From VXNJ01 sp009840625 (GTDB taxonomy: Bacteria; Chloroflexota; UBA11872; VXNJ01): a stretch of DNA of 64,000 nt. A program made the position numbers and the translations under genes. The notes under the pieces are model-generated. The model did no database searches. It was not told the origin of the DNA and saw nothing but the letters and a program-made list of their open reading frames with translations. The DNA lies in assembly GCA_965207915.1 (NCBI GenBank), contig OZ242304.1, positions 1,860,001 to 1,924,000 of the forward strand, read 5' to 3'. This document shows, piece by piece, positions 51,949 through 61,955 of the stretch. The stretch's first letter is position 1; each line of letters opens with the position of its first letter.

Positions 51949-52626
51949 ATGGAAGGGTCGGCTGCAGGGCGGAATCGGCGCATGATCAACCTGGCGAAAA
52001 TCGCCTCCCCGCACCGGACTGACCAGTCCGCGGCCAAGAATGATTGCCGTGACGAGGCCAGTTGCCGCAAGCGCGCCGACGCCGAACTGGCGGCGCGAAT
52101 CCTGGACCGCGACGGCGCCGCCCTGGCCGAACTCTACGACCGCCTGGCCGGCCTCCTGCACGCAATGGCGCGTCAGCGGGTCGGCCCGGAGGTCGCCGAC
52201 GAGATTGTCCAGGACACCTTCGTGCGGGTTTGGCGGCGGATCTCCACCTACGATCCCGATCGCGGCCGACTCGACTCCTGGGTGCTCCGCATCGGTCGCA
52301 ACCTGACCTTTGACGAACTGCGCCGGATGCGCAGCCGGCCGCGCACCATTCCCGGCGAATGGCTGCAGCGTGAAGCCGAAATCGACCAGAACGCAATCGA
52401 CCCCGAGAAGGCGGTCATAGGCGCCCAGATGCGCGATCGTGTGCGCGAGGCTTGCGAACAATTGCCCGCCGAGCAGGCCCAGGTGATCGAACTCGCCTAC
52501 TTCCACGGACTGACCCAGTCGGAAATCGCCGCCACCGCCGGCATCCCGCTCGGCACCGTCAAATCGCGCACGCGCGCCGGGATGCTGCGCCTGCGCGAAA
52601 TGCTCTCAGACGTGGCCCGCTACTAG
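51949..52626 (+). CDS. ECF-type RNA polymerase sigma factor
   Basis: 225 aa (or 214 from ATG 51982). Region 2 ALAELYDRLAGLLHAMARQR and EIVQDTFVRVWRRISTYDP, then region 4 LPAEQAQVIELAYFHGLTQSEIA and GIPLGTVKSRTRAGMLRLRE. The extended basic N-terminus is unusual. Followed by its anti-sigma factor after 13 nt, so the pair is a regulatory unit; target promoters are unknown. Confidence 0.92.
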   Translation: MEGSAAGRNRRMINLAKIASPHRTDQSAAKNDCRDEASCRKRADAELAARILDRDGAALAELYDRLAGLLHAMARQRVGPEVADEIVQDTFVRVWRRISTYDPDRGRLDSWVLRIGRNLTFDELRRMRSRPRTIPGEWLQREAEIDQNAIDPEKAVIGAQMRDRVREACEQLPAEQAQVIELAYFHGLTQSEIAATAGIPLGTVKSRTRAGMLRLREMLSDVARY

Positions 52627-52639
52627 GTCCGGTGCAGCG

Positions 52640-53428
52640 ATGAACGCCGGCGACCGTGAAATGCAACGGATCGAGGAGTTGTTGGCCGCCCGCGCGCTCG
52701 GCTGCATCGAGCCGGAGGACGAACGGCACCTGGAGCAGGTCCTCGACGCCCGGCCCGAAATCGCGCGGCAACTCAGCGAACTGGAAGAGACCGCCAGCCT
52801 GCTCAGCTTCACGCTCGCCCCTTCCGATCCCAATCCGGCGGTTCGCCGCCGGGTGCTGGCGACCTGTGGCTGCCAGGCTGAAGCCTGGTGGAACCGTCTG
52901 GCCAATTTGCGCTGGTTTCCGGCGCTGGCCACCACGTCGGCGGTGACCGCGTCGGTGCTGCTGGCGGTCTTCACGACGTCGAACGTCTTCAATTCCGAGA
53001 TAGACACCCTGGAAAACCAGGTGAATTCGGTGGTCGGAAGCTGGGAAGCGCTGGAGCAGGAATGCTCTGCCCTGGCCAGTTCCGAAGGCGTGGGAATCCT
53101 CCTGCACGGCCAGGGTCCGGCCGCAACCGCAACCGGCTGTCTGGTGCTTACCGCCAATCCGCGCCAAGGGATGCTGTTCGTCTCCGGGCTGGACGGGGTT
53201 GCCGCACACGGCCATTCCTTCAGGGTTTGGCTGGGCGACGGACGGGGCGAGGGGCGTGCATTCGGCGGATCCTGTCCGGCTTCGACGTCCGGGCGAGCGG
53301 TTGTCGCCCTGCATACGGCTGCGCCGATTACCAGCTATCACGATCTGGTGCTCACCGTGGAGCCGGCGGCCAAGATGTCTGACAAACCGTTGGGCGATCC
53401 GGTTCTCTGGGCGGACCTGCGGACCTAG
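52640..53428 (+). CDS. Anti-sigma factor, RskA-like
   Basis: 262 aa. Cytosolic N-terminal helices (IEELLAARALGCIEPEDERHLEQVL), a single TM about 92-115, and an extracytoplasmic RskA-type C-domain, GLDGVAAHGHSFRVWLGDG. Expected to hold the adjacent ECF sigma at the membrane until proteolysed. Zinc HxxxCxxC motif absent from the N-domain. Confidence 0.85.
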   Translation: MNAGDREMQRIEELLAARALGCIEPEDERHLEQVLDARPEIARQLSELEETASLLSFTLAPSDPNPAVRRRVLATCGCQAEAWWNRLANLRWFPALATTSAVTASVLLAVFTTSNVFNSEIDTLENQVNSVVGSWEALEQECSALASSEGVGILLHGQGPAATATGCLVLTANPRQGMLFVSGLDGVAAHGHSFRVWLGDGRGEGRAFGGSCPASTSGRAVVALHTAAPITSYHDLVLTVEPAAKMSDKPLGDPVLWADLRT

Positions 53429-53442
53429 GGCCCGCCGCGAAT

Positions 53443-55254
53443 TCAGCTGGTGCGGGCCAGCGCTTCGGTCATGTCGGCGTCTGAAATGTCGAACCCGATC
53501 TCGTACATCTGGCGGTAGTGGCCGCCCAGGGCCAGCAATTCGTCATGGGTGCCGCGCTCGATGATCCGGCCGGCGTCGATGACCAGGATCTGATCTGCCT
53601 TCTGGATCGTTGAGAGGCGATGCGCGATCACGATCGAGGTCCGGCCCTCCAGCAGCTTGGCGAGCGCGGATTGAACCAACGCCTCGGTTCTGGTGTCGAC
53701 CGAGGAGGTGGCCTCGTCCAGGACCAGGATCTTGGGGTCGATGAGCAGCGCCCGGGCGAACGAGAGCAATTGGCGCTGCCCGACCGATAGCTGCAGACCG
53801 CGTTCGCTTACGAACGTGTCGTAGCCGTAGTCCATGCCGACTATCGATTCGTGCAGGTTGACCGCCTGGGCCACCGCCTCGACTTCGGCGCGGCTGGCAT
53901 CCGGCCGCCCGTAGGCGATGTTCTGGTGGATGCTGCCCTGGAACAGGAACGGGTCCTGCAAGACCAGTCCCATCTGGGAGCGCAGCGATTTTTGGGTCAC
54001 TGAGCGGACGTCATGGCCGTCGACCAACACCGATCCGGCATTGATGTCGTAGAACCTGTAGAGCAGGTTGATGATGGTGGTTTTGCCGGCCCCGGTCGCT
54101 CCGACCAGGGCGTAGGTCTGGCCCGGTTCGATCGCGAACGACACGTCGCGCAACACCGGTTGATCGGGCAGGTATTCGAATTCGACGTGGTCGAATTCGA
54201 TTCGGCCCTCGATGGGAGGCATGGATCCGGCCGCCGGGTCGTCCTGGACCTGCTCCGGGGTCTCGATGATTCCGAAAATGCGCTCTGCCGAGGCCATGGC
54301 CGACTGCAATAGGTCGTAGCGGACGCCGATTTCCTGGATGGGCCCGAAGAGGCGCTGCACGTAGAGGAGGAAGGTGACAACCACGCCCAGCTGCAATCCG
54401 GCGTCGCCCAGCACCAGCGATCCTCCGTAAAGCAGTACCGCGGCGATCGCGACCGCCGCCAGCAGGTCGGTGACCGGGATGATCGAAACGCCGATGAGCC
54501 GGGCGCGGCGGTGGGCGTTAAGCGTCCGCTGGGTCACCTCGTTGAACAGTCGTTCGTTCTCGCGCTCGCGGGTGAAAGTCTGGGTGGTGCGGATGCCGAG
54601 GATGCTCTCGGACAGGTTGGCGTTGGTTTCCGAGAGCAGCGCCCGCACCCAGCGGTAGGCCCGCGCCGCGTGAACCCGGAATATTCCGGCGAACAGGGCC
54701 AGGAGGGGCATGACCGCGAACGAGATCAGCGCCAGCTGCCAGGAAAGCGTGAGCATGATGATGAAGATTCCGACGATCATGACCAGGTCGACTACTGTCC
54801 AGACCAGGCCCTCGGTCATCACCTCGTTGAGGGTATATACGTCGCCCAGAAACCGCGACAGAATCGACCCGGAATTGGTGCGGTCGAAAAACCCCAAATT
54901 GAGCCGCTGGATCTTGCGGAACAGCTCCATCCGGATGTCGAACATCATGCCCTGACCGATGTTGCCGGTTACCCACACCATCGTTCCGGCGGCGCCGGAC
55001 GCGGTCAGCGAGAGCACGAGGTAGGTGATCGACATCGCGGCCAGCAGGGTGACGTCGCCAGCGGCGATGCCCTGGTCGATCGCGACGCCGACGACTATCG
55101 GCTGGATCATGCTGGCGACGGTTATCACCAGCGCGAGGGCGCCGGCGTAGGCAACGCGCCGGGGGCGGGCCATCGTGTAGGCGAACATGCGCCGGAAGAG
55201 GCCGAGGTTGAACGGCGCCCTGGCGCGCTCGATGTCGTGGCGGTAGTGGATCAC
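53443..55254 (-). CDS. ABC exporter half-transporter B (canonical ATP site)
   Basis: 603 aa: six-helix ABC exporter domain (1-320), then nucleotide-binding domain with Walker A ALVGATGAGKTTIINLL, signature LSVGQRQLLSF (G to V in LSGGQ), Walker B KILVLDEATSSVD with catalytic Glu, and H-loop IVIAHRLST. The altered signature pairs with the degenerate Walker B of its partner, as in heterodimeric exporters. GTG start overlapping the partner's stop. Likely multidrug or lipid export; substrate unknown. Confidence 0.93.
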   Translation of the reverse strand: MIHYRHDIERARAPFNLGLFRRMFAYTMARPRRVAYAGALALVITVASMIQPIVVGVAIDQGIAAGDVTLLAAMSITYLVLSLTASGAAGTMVWVTGNIGQGMMFDIRMELFRKIQRLNLGFFDRTNSGSILSRFLGDVYTLNEVMTEGLVWTVVDLVMIVGIFIIMLTLSWQLALISFAVMPLLALFAGIFRVHAARAYRWVRALLSETNANLSESILGIRTTQTFTRERENERLFNEVTQRTLNAHRRARLIGVSIIPVTDLLAAVAIAAVLLYGGSLVLGDAGLQLGVVVTFLLYVQRLFGPIQEIGVRYDLLQSAMASAERIFGIIETPEQVQDDPAAGSMPPIEGRIEFDHVEFEYLPDQPVLRDVSFAIEPGQTYALVGATGAGKTTIINLLYRFYDINAGSVLVDGHDVRSVTQKSLRSQMGLVLQDPFLFQGSIHQNIAYGRPDASRAEVEAVAQAVNLHESIVGMDYGYDTFVSERGLQLSVGQRQLLSFARALLIDPKILVLDEATSSVDTRTEALVQSALAKLLEGRTSIVIAHRLSTIQKADQILVIDAGRIIERGTHDELLALGGHYRQMYEIGFDISDADMTEALARTS

Positions 55255-56957
55255 GTGGAAACCTCGGCCGGCGGAGATTGCAGGCGGTAGATTTCGGCAT
55301 ACAGCCCCCCGTCTTCCAATAGCTCGCGGTGGGTGCCGCGGGCGGTGATCTGGCCGTTTTCGAGCACCAGGATCTGGTCGGCGGCGCTGACCGAGGAGAC
55401 CCGCTGCGATACCAGCAAAGCGGTGCGACCGGCGAGCTGCCGGTCGATGCTTAGCTGGATGAGGCGCTCGGTCTCGGTATCGACCGATGAGGTCGAATCA
55501 TCCATGACCAGGATCGGGGCGTCCATCACCAGCGCCCGGGCAATGGTCACGCGCTGGCGCTGCCCGCCGGACAACCCGACCCCGCGTTCGCCGACCACTG
55601 TCTCGTAACGATCGGGCAGGGTGTTGATAAAGCGCCCGACCTGCGCGCTGTCGGCGGCGGCCTCGATCCGCCGGATGTCCGAGTCGGGCCTGGCGAAACT
55701 GACGTTTTTGGACACCGTGTTCGTGAAAAGGTATGGGTCCTGGGGGACTGCCGAAATCTGCCAGCGCAGCTCCTTGGCGTCGAATTCGTCAAGCGGACGG
55801 CCGCCGATCAGGATACGGCCGCGGTCTGGCCGGTAGTGTCGGAGCAGCAGGTTTAGCAGGGACGTCTTGCCGGATCCGGTCGGACCGATGATCCCGACGG
55901 TTGACCCGACCGGCGCGACGAAGGAAACCCCACGCAGGATCCAGTCGGCGCCGCTGCTGTAGCGGAACCAGACGTCGTCGAAAACCACCTCCAGTCCGTG
56001 GGGGACGCGCTCCGGGGGCGGCAGCTCGTCCGGTTCCGGGGGACTGTAATCGATGATTTCGAATACCCGGTCGGTTGCGACGATCCCGTTGATGAGCCGC
56101 TGCACGAAAGCACCCATCATGCGCGTCGGCTGGATCAGCGCACCCATGTAGATGTTGAATGAGACCACGTCGCCGATGAGCGCCTCGCCGGCCGAGACCA
56201 GCGAAAACCCGTACCAGATCAGGACCACGGTGCCGATCGAGGACATGAAAAACAGCGCCGGAAGGAAGATCGAAAAGCTGCGGATGGCGCGCAGGATAGC
56301 TCGCACCATTTCATGGACCTCGTCCTCGAAGCGTTGGGTCTCGCGGTCCTCCTGGGCAAAAGCCTTCACAACCCGGATGCCGTTGAGGACCTCGGTGAGC
56401 ACGTCGGTCAGGACCGAACGTTGCCGCATTACCGCGCGCCACTGGGTCCGAAATATCCGGCCGAAATAGAGCGTCCAGAAAACCATGATCGGGACCATTG
56501 CCATGGTCGCCAGCGCGAGCTTGAAGTTGGTTGTCAGCATCAGGGTGGCGAAAAACGCGTATTTGCCGACCGCTTCGGTCAGCAGCAAGAAACTCATCGT
56601 TCCGCCGTGGCTCGCCGATTGGACGTCGGAAATTCCGCGGGTTATCAGGTCGCCGGAGTTGTTGCGGTCGAAATAGGTGAACGACATCCGGTTCAATGCC
56701 GCAAAGTACAGATTTCGCAGGTCGCGCCCGACCAGCTGGGCTCCGTAGTGATTGCAGAAGCCGAAAGCTGCCCCGAACAGCCCTCGCATCAGCCAGAGTC
56801 CGGCCGCCAAGACCGCGAATCCGGCCAGGGTGGCGGTGTCGCCGGCGGCGATGCCGTCGTCGATGGCCCGGGCGATTGCCCGCGGGGCCAAACCTTCGGC
56901 AACGATCGTAAGGATCAATCCAAGCCCCGCGAATGCCCAGACCGAGCGGTGGCGCAT
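55251..56957 (-). CDS. ABC exporter half-transporter A (degenerate ATP site)
   Basis: 568 aa. TM domain (1-300), Walker A GIIGPTGSGKTSLLNLL, signature LSGGQRQR intact, but Walker B reads ILVMDDSTSSVD (Glu replaced by Asp) and the H-loop His is Gln (VSQRVSSV). With partner B this gives one canonical and one degenerate site. The frame stays open above ATG 56957 with LKSISRLFGLA from a CTG at 56990, a plausible true start; no ATG, GTG or TTG occurs there. Confidence 0.92.
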   Translation of the reverse strand: MRHRSVWAFAGLGLILTIVAEGLAPRAIARAIDDGIAAGDTATLAGFAVLAAGLWLMRGLFGAAFGFCNHYGAQLVGRDLRNLYFAALNRMSFTYFDRNNSGDLITRGISDVQSASHGGTMSFLLLTEAVGKYAFFATLMLTTNFKLALATMAMVPIMVFWTLYFGRIFRTQWRAVMRQRSVLTDVLTEVLNGIRVVKAFAQEDRETQRFEDEVHEMVRAILRAIRSFSIFLPALFFMSSIGTVVLIWYGFSLVSAGEALIGDVVSFNIYMGALIQPTRMMGAFVQRLINGIVATDRVFEIIDYSPPEPDELPPPERVPHGLEVVFDDVWFRYSSGADWILRGVSFVAPVGSTVGIIGPTGSGKTSLLNLLLRHYRPDRGRILIGGRPLDEFDAKELRWQISAVPQDPYLFTNTVSKNVSFARPDSDIRRIEAAADSAQVGRFINTLPDRYETVVGERGVGLSGGQRQRVTIARALVMDAPILVMDDSTSSVDTETERLIQLSIDRQLAGRTALLVSQRVSSVSAADQILVLENGQITARGTHRELLEDGGLYAEIYRLQSPPAEVST

Positions 56958-57105
56958 GGCAAGACCGAAGAGTCTCGAGATTGATTTCAGGGCGTTGCTG
57001 GCTCCGGGCGCGGCGGCATGGCGGCTGGCCGATTTGCAGTAAAACGATTATCCGGTGGCAGGCTGGCGGCCGACGCCCGGCGGCCCGTCCAATTAAATTT
57101 GGCTC

Positions 57106-58956
57106 ATGGCAAAACCGGTAACAATTGACGCCGCGATCGATCCCGCACGGATCGCCGCATTGCCCGCCAAACCCGGGGTCTATCTATTCCGCGACCAGGC
57201 GGGCGAGGTAATCTACGTCGGCAAAGCGGCCTCGTTGCGCGCCCGGGTGCGATCGTATTTCGGGTCGCACCCCGAATTCACGGCCAAGAACCGGGCCCTG
57301 GTCGAGCGGATCCGCGCCGTCGAGGTGATCGTGGCCAACGGCGAGGCCGAAGCGCTGCTGCTTGAGAACAACATGATCAAGCGCTACAAACCGCGCTTCA
57401 ACATCCGCCTGCGCGACGACAAGTCGTTCCTCTACATCAAGATCTCGGTCGACGAAACGTACCCCCGCGTTTACACCACGCGCCGCGTCCTCGACGACGG
57501 CGCCCGCTACTTCGGCCCCTACGCCAACGCCAAATCGCTGCGCCGTACGCTAAAGCTCCTGAACAAGCTTTTTCCATTCCGGACGTGCGCCCTGGACATG
57601 GACCGCGAATGGGATCGGCCCTGCCTCAAGTACCACATCGACCTGTGCAACGGCCCCTGCATCAGGGCGGTCGAAGCAGACGAATACCGGCGCGTGATCG
57701 ATTCCACGATCGATTTCTTGCGGGGTCGCAGCGCCCCGATCGTTGCCGACCTCGAACGGGAGATGAAGCGGGCCGCCGAAAAGCAGGCCTATGAGACGGC
57801 CGCCCTGGCGCGGGACCGCCTGGCGGCGATTTCCAAGGTGATGGCCGGCCAGCAGGCGGTCGACGACCGCGCCGGTGACATCGACGCGATCGGGGTCGCC
57901 CGCGAGGGCCGGCAGGGCGCCGGCTACGTGCTGAACGTGCGTACCGGTCGCATCGTGGGCCACAACGAGTTCCCGTTTGCCCTGCAGGGCCAGGAGACCG
58001 AGGCCGAACTGGCGGGCGAGTTCGTTCGCGAGTACTACGCCCGTGCGGTCGACCTGCCGGCGGTGGTCCTGCTGGCGACCGACATCGCCGAGCCCGAGTT
58101 GGTGGCCGCATCGTTAAGCGCGCGCCTGGGCCGCAAGGTGGTGGTCCGGGTCCCGCAGCGGGGGCCGCGCCGCCGGCTGCTCGAGATGGCGACCAACAAC
58201 GCCCGCGAAGCGCTCGCGATTGAACATCGCTCGCTGATGGGCTCGCGGCGCCGGTTGCGGCGCGCGCTGGACCAGATCGGCGAAGCACTGGGACTGCGGC
58301 GCCTCCCGCGCAGGATCGAGTGCTTTGACATCTCCCACCTGCAGGGAGCCCACGTGGTCGGGGCGATGGTTGTCTTTGAGGATGGAATGCCGCAGAAGAG
58401 CCAATACCGCCGGTTTCGGATCAAGGGTGACTGGGGGAACGACGATTTCGCCTCCATGCGCGAGGTCGTCGCACGGCGATTCGCGCGACTGGAAAAGCAA
58501 TCGAACGGACCGGGTGGATTTGCAAAGTCTCCCGACCTGGTCATCGTCGACGGCGGCCGCGGTCAACTGCGGGCGGCGCTCAAGGGGCTCGAAGGCGAGC
58601 GAGCGATATCAGTCCCGCTGGCGGCGCTGGCCAAACGCGAGGAAGAGCTCTACAGCACCAACTCCCCGCGCCCGATACGGCTCCCGCCGACTTCGGAAGG
58701 GTTTTACTTGCTGCAGCGGATTCGTGACGAGGCGCACCGATTCGCGGTCGGCTATCACGTCAGCCTGCGCAGCCGCAGCAGTCGCCGCTCCGAGTTGGAC
58801 CGGGTGCCGGGCGTCGGGCCGGCGCGGCGTCGGCAATTGATGCGCCACTTCGGATCGCTGGCCCGGCTGCGGGCCGCCTCGGCCGCCCAAATCGCCGAGG
58901 TTCCCGGGATTGGCTCGGCCACCGCGACCGCGATTCATCAGGCCCTGGCCGAATAG
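57106..58956 (+). CDS. uvrC: Excinuclease ABC subunit C
   Basis: 616 aa. GIY-YIG nuclease (KPGVYLFRDQAGEVIYVGKA, about 22-41), UVR motif (EREMKRAAEKQAYETAALARDR), RNase H-like 5' nuclease core with ECFDISHLQGAHVVG and LVIVDGGRGQL, and tandem helix-hairpin-helix (VPGVGPARRRQLMRHFGS, IAEVPGIGSATATAI). Complete and normal length. ATG start. Confidence 0.96.
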   Translation: MAKPVTIDAAIDPARIAALPAKPGVYLFRDQAGEVIYVGKAASLRARVRSYFGSHPEFTAKNRALVERIRAVEVIVANGEAEALLLENNMIKRYKPRFNIRLRDDKSFLYIKISVDETYPRVYTTRRVLDDGARYFGPYANAKSLRRTLKLLNKLFPFRTCALDMDREWDRPCLKYHIDLCNGPCIRAVEADEYRRVIDSTIDFLRGRSAPIVADLEREMKRAAEKQAYETAALARDRLAAISKVMAGQQAVDDRAGDIDAIGVAREGRQGAGYVLNVRTGRIVGHNEFPFALQGQETEAELAGEFVREYYARAVDLPAVVLLATDIAEPELVAASLSARLGRKVVVRVPQRGPRRRLLEMATNNAREALAIEHRSLMGSRRRLRRALDQIGEALGLRRLPRRIECFDISHLQGAHVVGAMVVFEDGMPQKSQYRRFRIKGDWGNDDFASMREVVARRFARLEKQSNGPGGFAKSPDLVIVDGGRGQLRAALKGLEGERAISVPLAALAKREEELYSTNSPRPIRLPPTSEGFYLLQRIRDEAHRFAVGYHVSLRSRSSRRSELDRVPGVGPARRRQLMRHFGSLARLRAASAAQIAEVPGIGSATATAIHQALAE

Positions 58957-58961
58957 GCCGG

Positions 58962-59966
58962 CTAGAGTCGCACCACCTCGCGGGTGCGTCCGGACTCGTA
59001 GGCCGCCATGACGATTTGCAGGTTGCGATACCCGGCGGAGAACTCAACCGGTGGCGGTCCGCCGTCTTCGAGGGCCGCGGCGTAGTCGGCGAAGATCCCC
59101 TCGAATCCGAAATTCAACTCACCCTCAATGTCGACCGTTTCGGTCTCTCCTCCGCGTTGGAGCGTCAGCCGCCCCTGTCCGAACCGCGGGAAGCTGAGCA
59201 CGCCCTCGGCGCCATGCACCTCCGATGCGGCCTGCCCGGATCCAGTCCAGCCCTGGACTATCAGCGAAAACGATCCGTTGGCGTGGCTCAGTTGGATCAG
59301 GCCCAAATCCTCGACGTCGATATCGTGCACGAAGGTGCCGAGTCCGGCGTAGACCGATTCGACCGGTGAGCCCAGCAGGGCTTCGGACATGTAGCAGTAG
59401 TGATAGGCGTTGTCGATGATCGCTCCGCCCCCGCCGCGCGCGGACTTTATCCGCCAGTCAGGATCGTATCCGGCCGCGCCGGGGTAGTGACCCGGCGAGA
59501 ACCCCTCGCTCCGGAACAGGTGCGGGCTTCCGATCGCCCCCGACCTTATCAGCTCCAGGCCAAGCCGAATCTCCGGGCGCCAGAGGTAGTTGTGGATCAG
59601 GCAGGCCGGGCGGCCCGAATCAGCGACCGCCGCCATGATCGAGTCGGCCTCGTCCATGCTGGTCGCCATCGGCTTCTCCATCAGGATCGCCTTGCCGGCG
59701 GCAGCCGCTGCCTGCAGCGAGGACAGGTGCAGGAAGTGCGGCAGGGCCATGTCGACCAACTCGACCGCCTCGAGCGCCAGCAGGTCCTGCCAGTCATTGA
59801 AGCGATGCTCGGCCGGTACCCCGAAGCGGTCGGCGATCAGGTCGCGCCGGACCGCGGATGGGTCGGCGACGGCGACGACGCGAAAGCGGTCGCTCAGTTT
59901 TGCAAACGCCGGCGCGTGCCCCTCTTCGATGATTCGACCACAGCCTACGATGCCCACGTTGATCAT
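58962..59966 (-). CDS. Gfo/Idh/MocA-family oxidoreductase B
   Basis: 334 aa. Rossmann motif INVGIVGCGRIIEEGHA, E-K-P motif at MEKPMATSMDEA, and the barrel-like C-domain with GGGAIIDNAYHYCYM (conserved His/Asp pattern). NAD(P)-dependent sugar or inositol dehydrogenase. Last gene of a four-gene minus-strand operon with two isomerases and a second dehydrogenase. Confidence 0.88.
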   Translation of the reverse strand: MINVGIVGCGRIIEEGHAPAFAKLSDRFRVVAVADPSAVRRDLIADRFGVPAEHRFNDWQDLLALEAVELVDMALPHFLHLSSLQAAAAAGKAILMEKPMATSMDEADSIMAAVADSGRPACLIHNYLWRPEIRLGLELIRSGAIGSPHLFRSEGFSPGHYPGAAGYDPDWRIKSARGGGGAIIDNAYHYCYMSEALLGSPVESVYAGLGTFVHDIDVEDLGLIQLSHANGSFSLIVQGWTGSGQAASEVHGAEGVLSFPRFGQGRLTLQRGGETETVDIEGELNFGFEGIFADYAAALEDGGPPPVEFSAGYRNLQIVMAAYESGRTREVVRL

Positions 59967-60009
59967 TTGGCCTCCCCCGACGCTCTCAGAGCCGTAAGTG
60001 ATCTGGTTC

Positions 60010-60861
60010 CTACGGGTTGTCTCCGCCGATGGCGAATCCGAGTACCTCGCGCAGATAGCGGGTGTTGTTGGCCAGGCTCTGGCGCGCGGTCGTCTGCGAG
60101 CGGTCGAGTTCGATGGTGAGCCAGCCGTCGTAATCGGAGTCGCGCAGCACCTGCACGAACCCGGGGGTGTCGACTATTCCGTCCCCGAGTTCGGAGAAGA
60201 ACGCCAGCGTGGGAGCCAGACCCTCCTCGCGGATATTGGCCTCCGGGGTGTCTAATTCCGGGGAATAGTCCTTGATATGGACGTAGCAGATGATCGGCGC
60301 GTACCGCTCGCAGATCGCGACCGGGTCGGATCCGGCTTTGGCGATGTGGGCCGGATCAAGCACCATCTTCACCTTGTCGGTGTCGACCAGGTCAAAGATC
60401 CGGTGAATCTCGGACTCGTCCTGAACCGGCGTGTTCCAGTGCGGATGGATCCCGGCGGTCACGCCCATTTCCCGGCAGCGCTCGCCGATCTCGTTGGCCA
60501 CCGCCGCCATGGTTTGGAACTGCTGGTCGCTGGTGCCGCCTTCGAGATGGGGTGCGGCCGGACCGAGCACAAGTCGGTCGGCGCCCATCGACTGCAGGAA
60601 TTCGGCGATCCGCATGTTCCAGGCGATCGTTTCTTCCTCTTCGCCGGCGGCCCAGAAACGGCCGCCGCCGTAGAGCGCGGTCAGTCGGACCCCGGCGTCG
60701 GAAAACTTGGCCCGCAGGTCATCCTCGCGTCCGGCGAACTCGTCGACTACGCCCGCGAAAGTCTCCGTTCCGCGGTAGCCGAATTCGGAGATTTCCTTTA
60801 GGGCCAGATCCAGGTCCTGTCCCCAGGTGATCTGGTGCACGGAGAGACGGAAGTTTGCCAT
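60010..60861 (-). CDS. Sugar phosphate isomerase/epimerase (TIM barrel) B
   Basis: 283 aa from ATG 60861. AP-endonuclease-2-type TIM barrel: LSVHQITWGQDLDLALKEISE at the N-terminus, metal ligands in TAGIHPHWNTP, MVLDPAHIAKAG, CYVHIKDYSP and LTIELDRS. Homologous to 2-keto-myo-inositol dehydratases and xylose-isomerase-like proteins. The upstream in-frame stretch is basic and noncoding in style. 43 nt before the B dehydrogenase gene. Confidence 0.85.
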   Translation of the reverse strand: MANFRLSVHQITWGQDLDLALKEISEFGYRGTETFAGVVDEFAGREDDLRAKFSDAGVRLTALYGGGRFWAAGEEEETIAWNMRIAEFLQSMGADRLVLGPAAPHLEGGTSDQQFQTMAAVANEIGERCREMGVTAGIHPHWNTPVQDESEIHRIFDLVDTDKVKMVLDPAHIAKAGSDPVAICERYAPIICYVHIKDYSPELDTPEANIREEGLAPTLAFFSELGDGIVDTPGFVQVLRDSDYDGWLTIELDRSQTTARQSLANNTRYLREVLGFAIGGDNP

Positions 60862-60925
60862 TGTCGTTTGGTTCCTGACTAGATATTGCGGTTGCGGATG
60901 ATGGCGTCCCGGCGGGCGCCGCCGG

Positions 60926-61897
60926 TTAGGCCCAATAGGCCTCCCCGGCCGGTTCGAAGACGGTCGCCTGGCGCAGAACGTCGATGCCCTTTTCCAGACC
61001 TTCCTTGGGGGACATGAGGCTGTCCTCATGCTCGATCGAAAGCGCGCCGTCGTAGCCGATCAAACGCAGTTCGGAGACGATCGCCTTCCAATCTTCGACC
61101 CCGTGTCCGTAGCCGATGGAGCGGAATATCCAGGATCGATCGATCTCACGGGTGTACGACTTGGTATCCAGGACGCCGGTCCGGTCGGCGTTCTGGGGAT
61201 CGACCTTCACGTCCTTGGCATGGAAGTGGTGCATCGCTCCGGCCCGTCCGACGGCGCGGATCGCGGTGGGAATGTCCATGCCCTGCCACCACAGATGCGA
61301 GGGGTCGAAGTTGGCCCCGATCACGTCACCGACGGCCTCGCGCAGCTGCAGCAGGGTGTCGATGTTGTAGACACTGAATCCCGGGTGCATTTCCAGTGCG
61401 ATCTTGGTCACTCCGTGATCGGCCGCGAACGCGGCCTCTTCTCTCCAGAAGGGGATCAGCACCTCTTCCCACTGGTAGCGCAGGATCTCCGGGTAGTCGG
61501 GCGGCCAGGCGCACGTGACCCAGTTGGGATATTTGGCGCCCGGTGCGTCGCCGGGACACCCAGAGAACGTTATGACGGTGTCGAGCCCGAGTTTTTCGGC
61601 CAGCAGAATCGCGTTGCGCTGGTCGCTGAGGTGCTCTTGGGCAAATTCCGGATCCGGATGGATCGGATTGCCGTGCATCGAAAGCGCCGACAGCTCGAGG
61701 CCGGAGTCGCTCAGCACCTGCGAAAACTCGGCGAATTGTTCCTCGCTGGCCAGGAGTTCGGCCGAATTGCAATGGGCGTTGCCGGGGTAGCCGCCGCAGC
61801 CCAGTTCGATCGCCCCGCAGCCAACGTCGCGCAGGTAGCCGGCCACTTCGGGCAGGGGTTGGTCCGAGAAGAGGACCGCAAAAACACCAATCTTCAC
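60926..61897 (-). CDS. Sugar phosphate isomerase/epimerase (TIM barrel) A
   Basis: 323 aa. MKIGVFAVLFSDQPLPEVAGYL, ALEMHPGFSVYN, GANFDPSHLWWQGMDIP, HHFHAKDVKVDPQN and LSIEHEDSLMSPKEGL carry the expected Glu, His and Asp metal-site residues of the AP-endonuclease-2 superfamily; the W-W-Q segment is common in sugar isomerases of Gfo/Idh loci. Paralogue of the next gene, but longer and diverged. Confidence 0.87.
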   Translation of the reverse strand: MKIGVFAVLFSDQPLPEVAGYLRDVGCGAIELGCGGYPGNAHCNSAELLASEEQFAEFSQVLSDSGLELSALSMHGNPIHPDPEFAQEHLSDQRNAILLAEKLGLDTVITFSGCPGDAPGAKYPNWVTCAWPPDYPEILRYQWEEVLIPFWREEAAFAADHGVTKIALEMHPGFSVYNIDTLLQLREAVGDVIGANFDPSHLWWQGMDIPTAIRAVGRAGAMHHFHAKDVKVDPQNADRTGVLDTKSYTREIDRSWIFRSIGYGHGVEDWKAIVSELRLIGYDGALSIEHEDSLMSPKEGLEKGIDVLRQATVFEPAGEAYWA

Positions 61898-61955
61898 CTT
61901 GGAGTTGCTCCTTTTAGTGCGCGCACCGCCGCATGTCGGCGGCGCTTGCCTGGAT

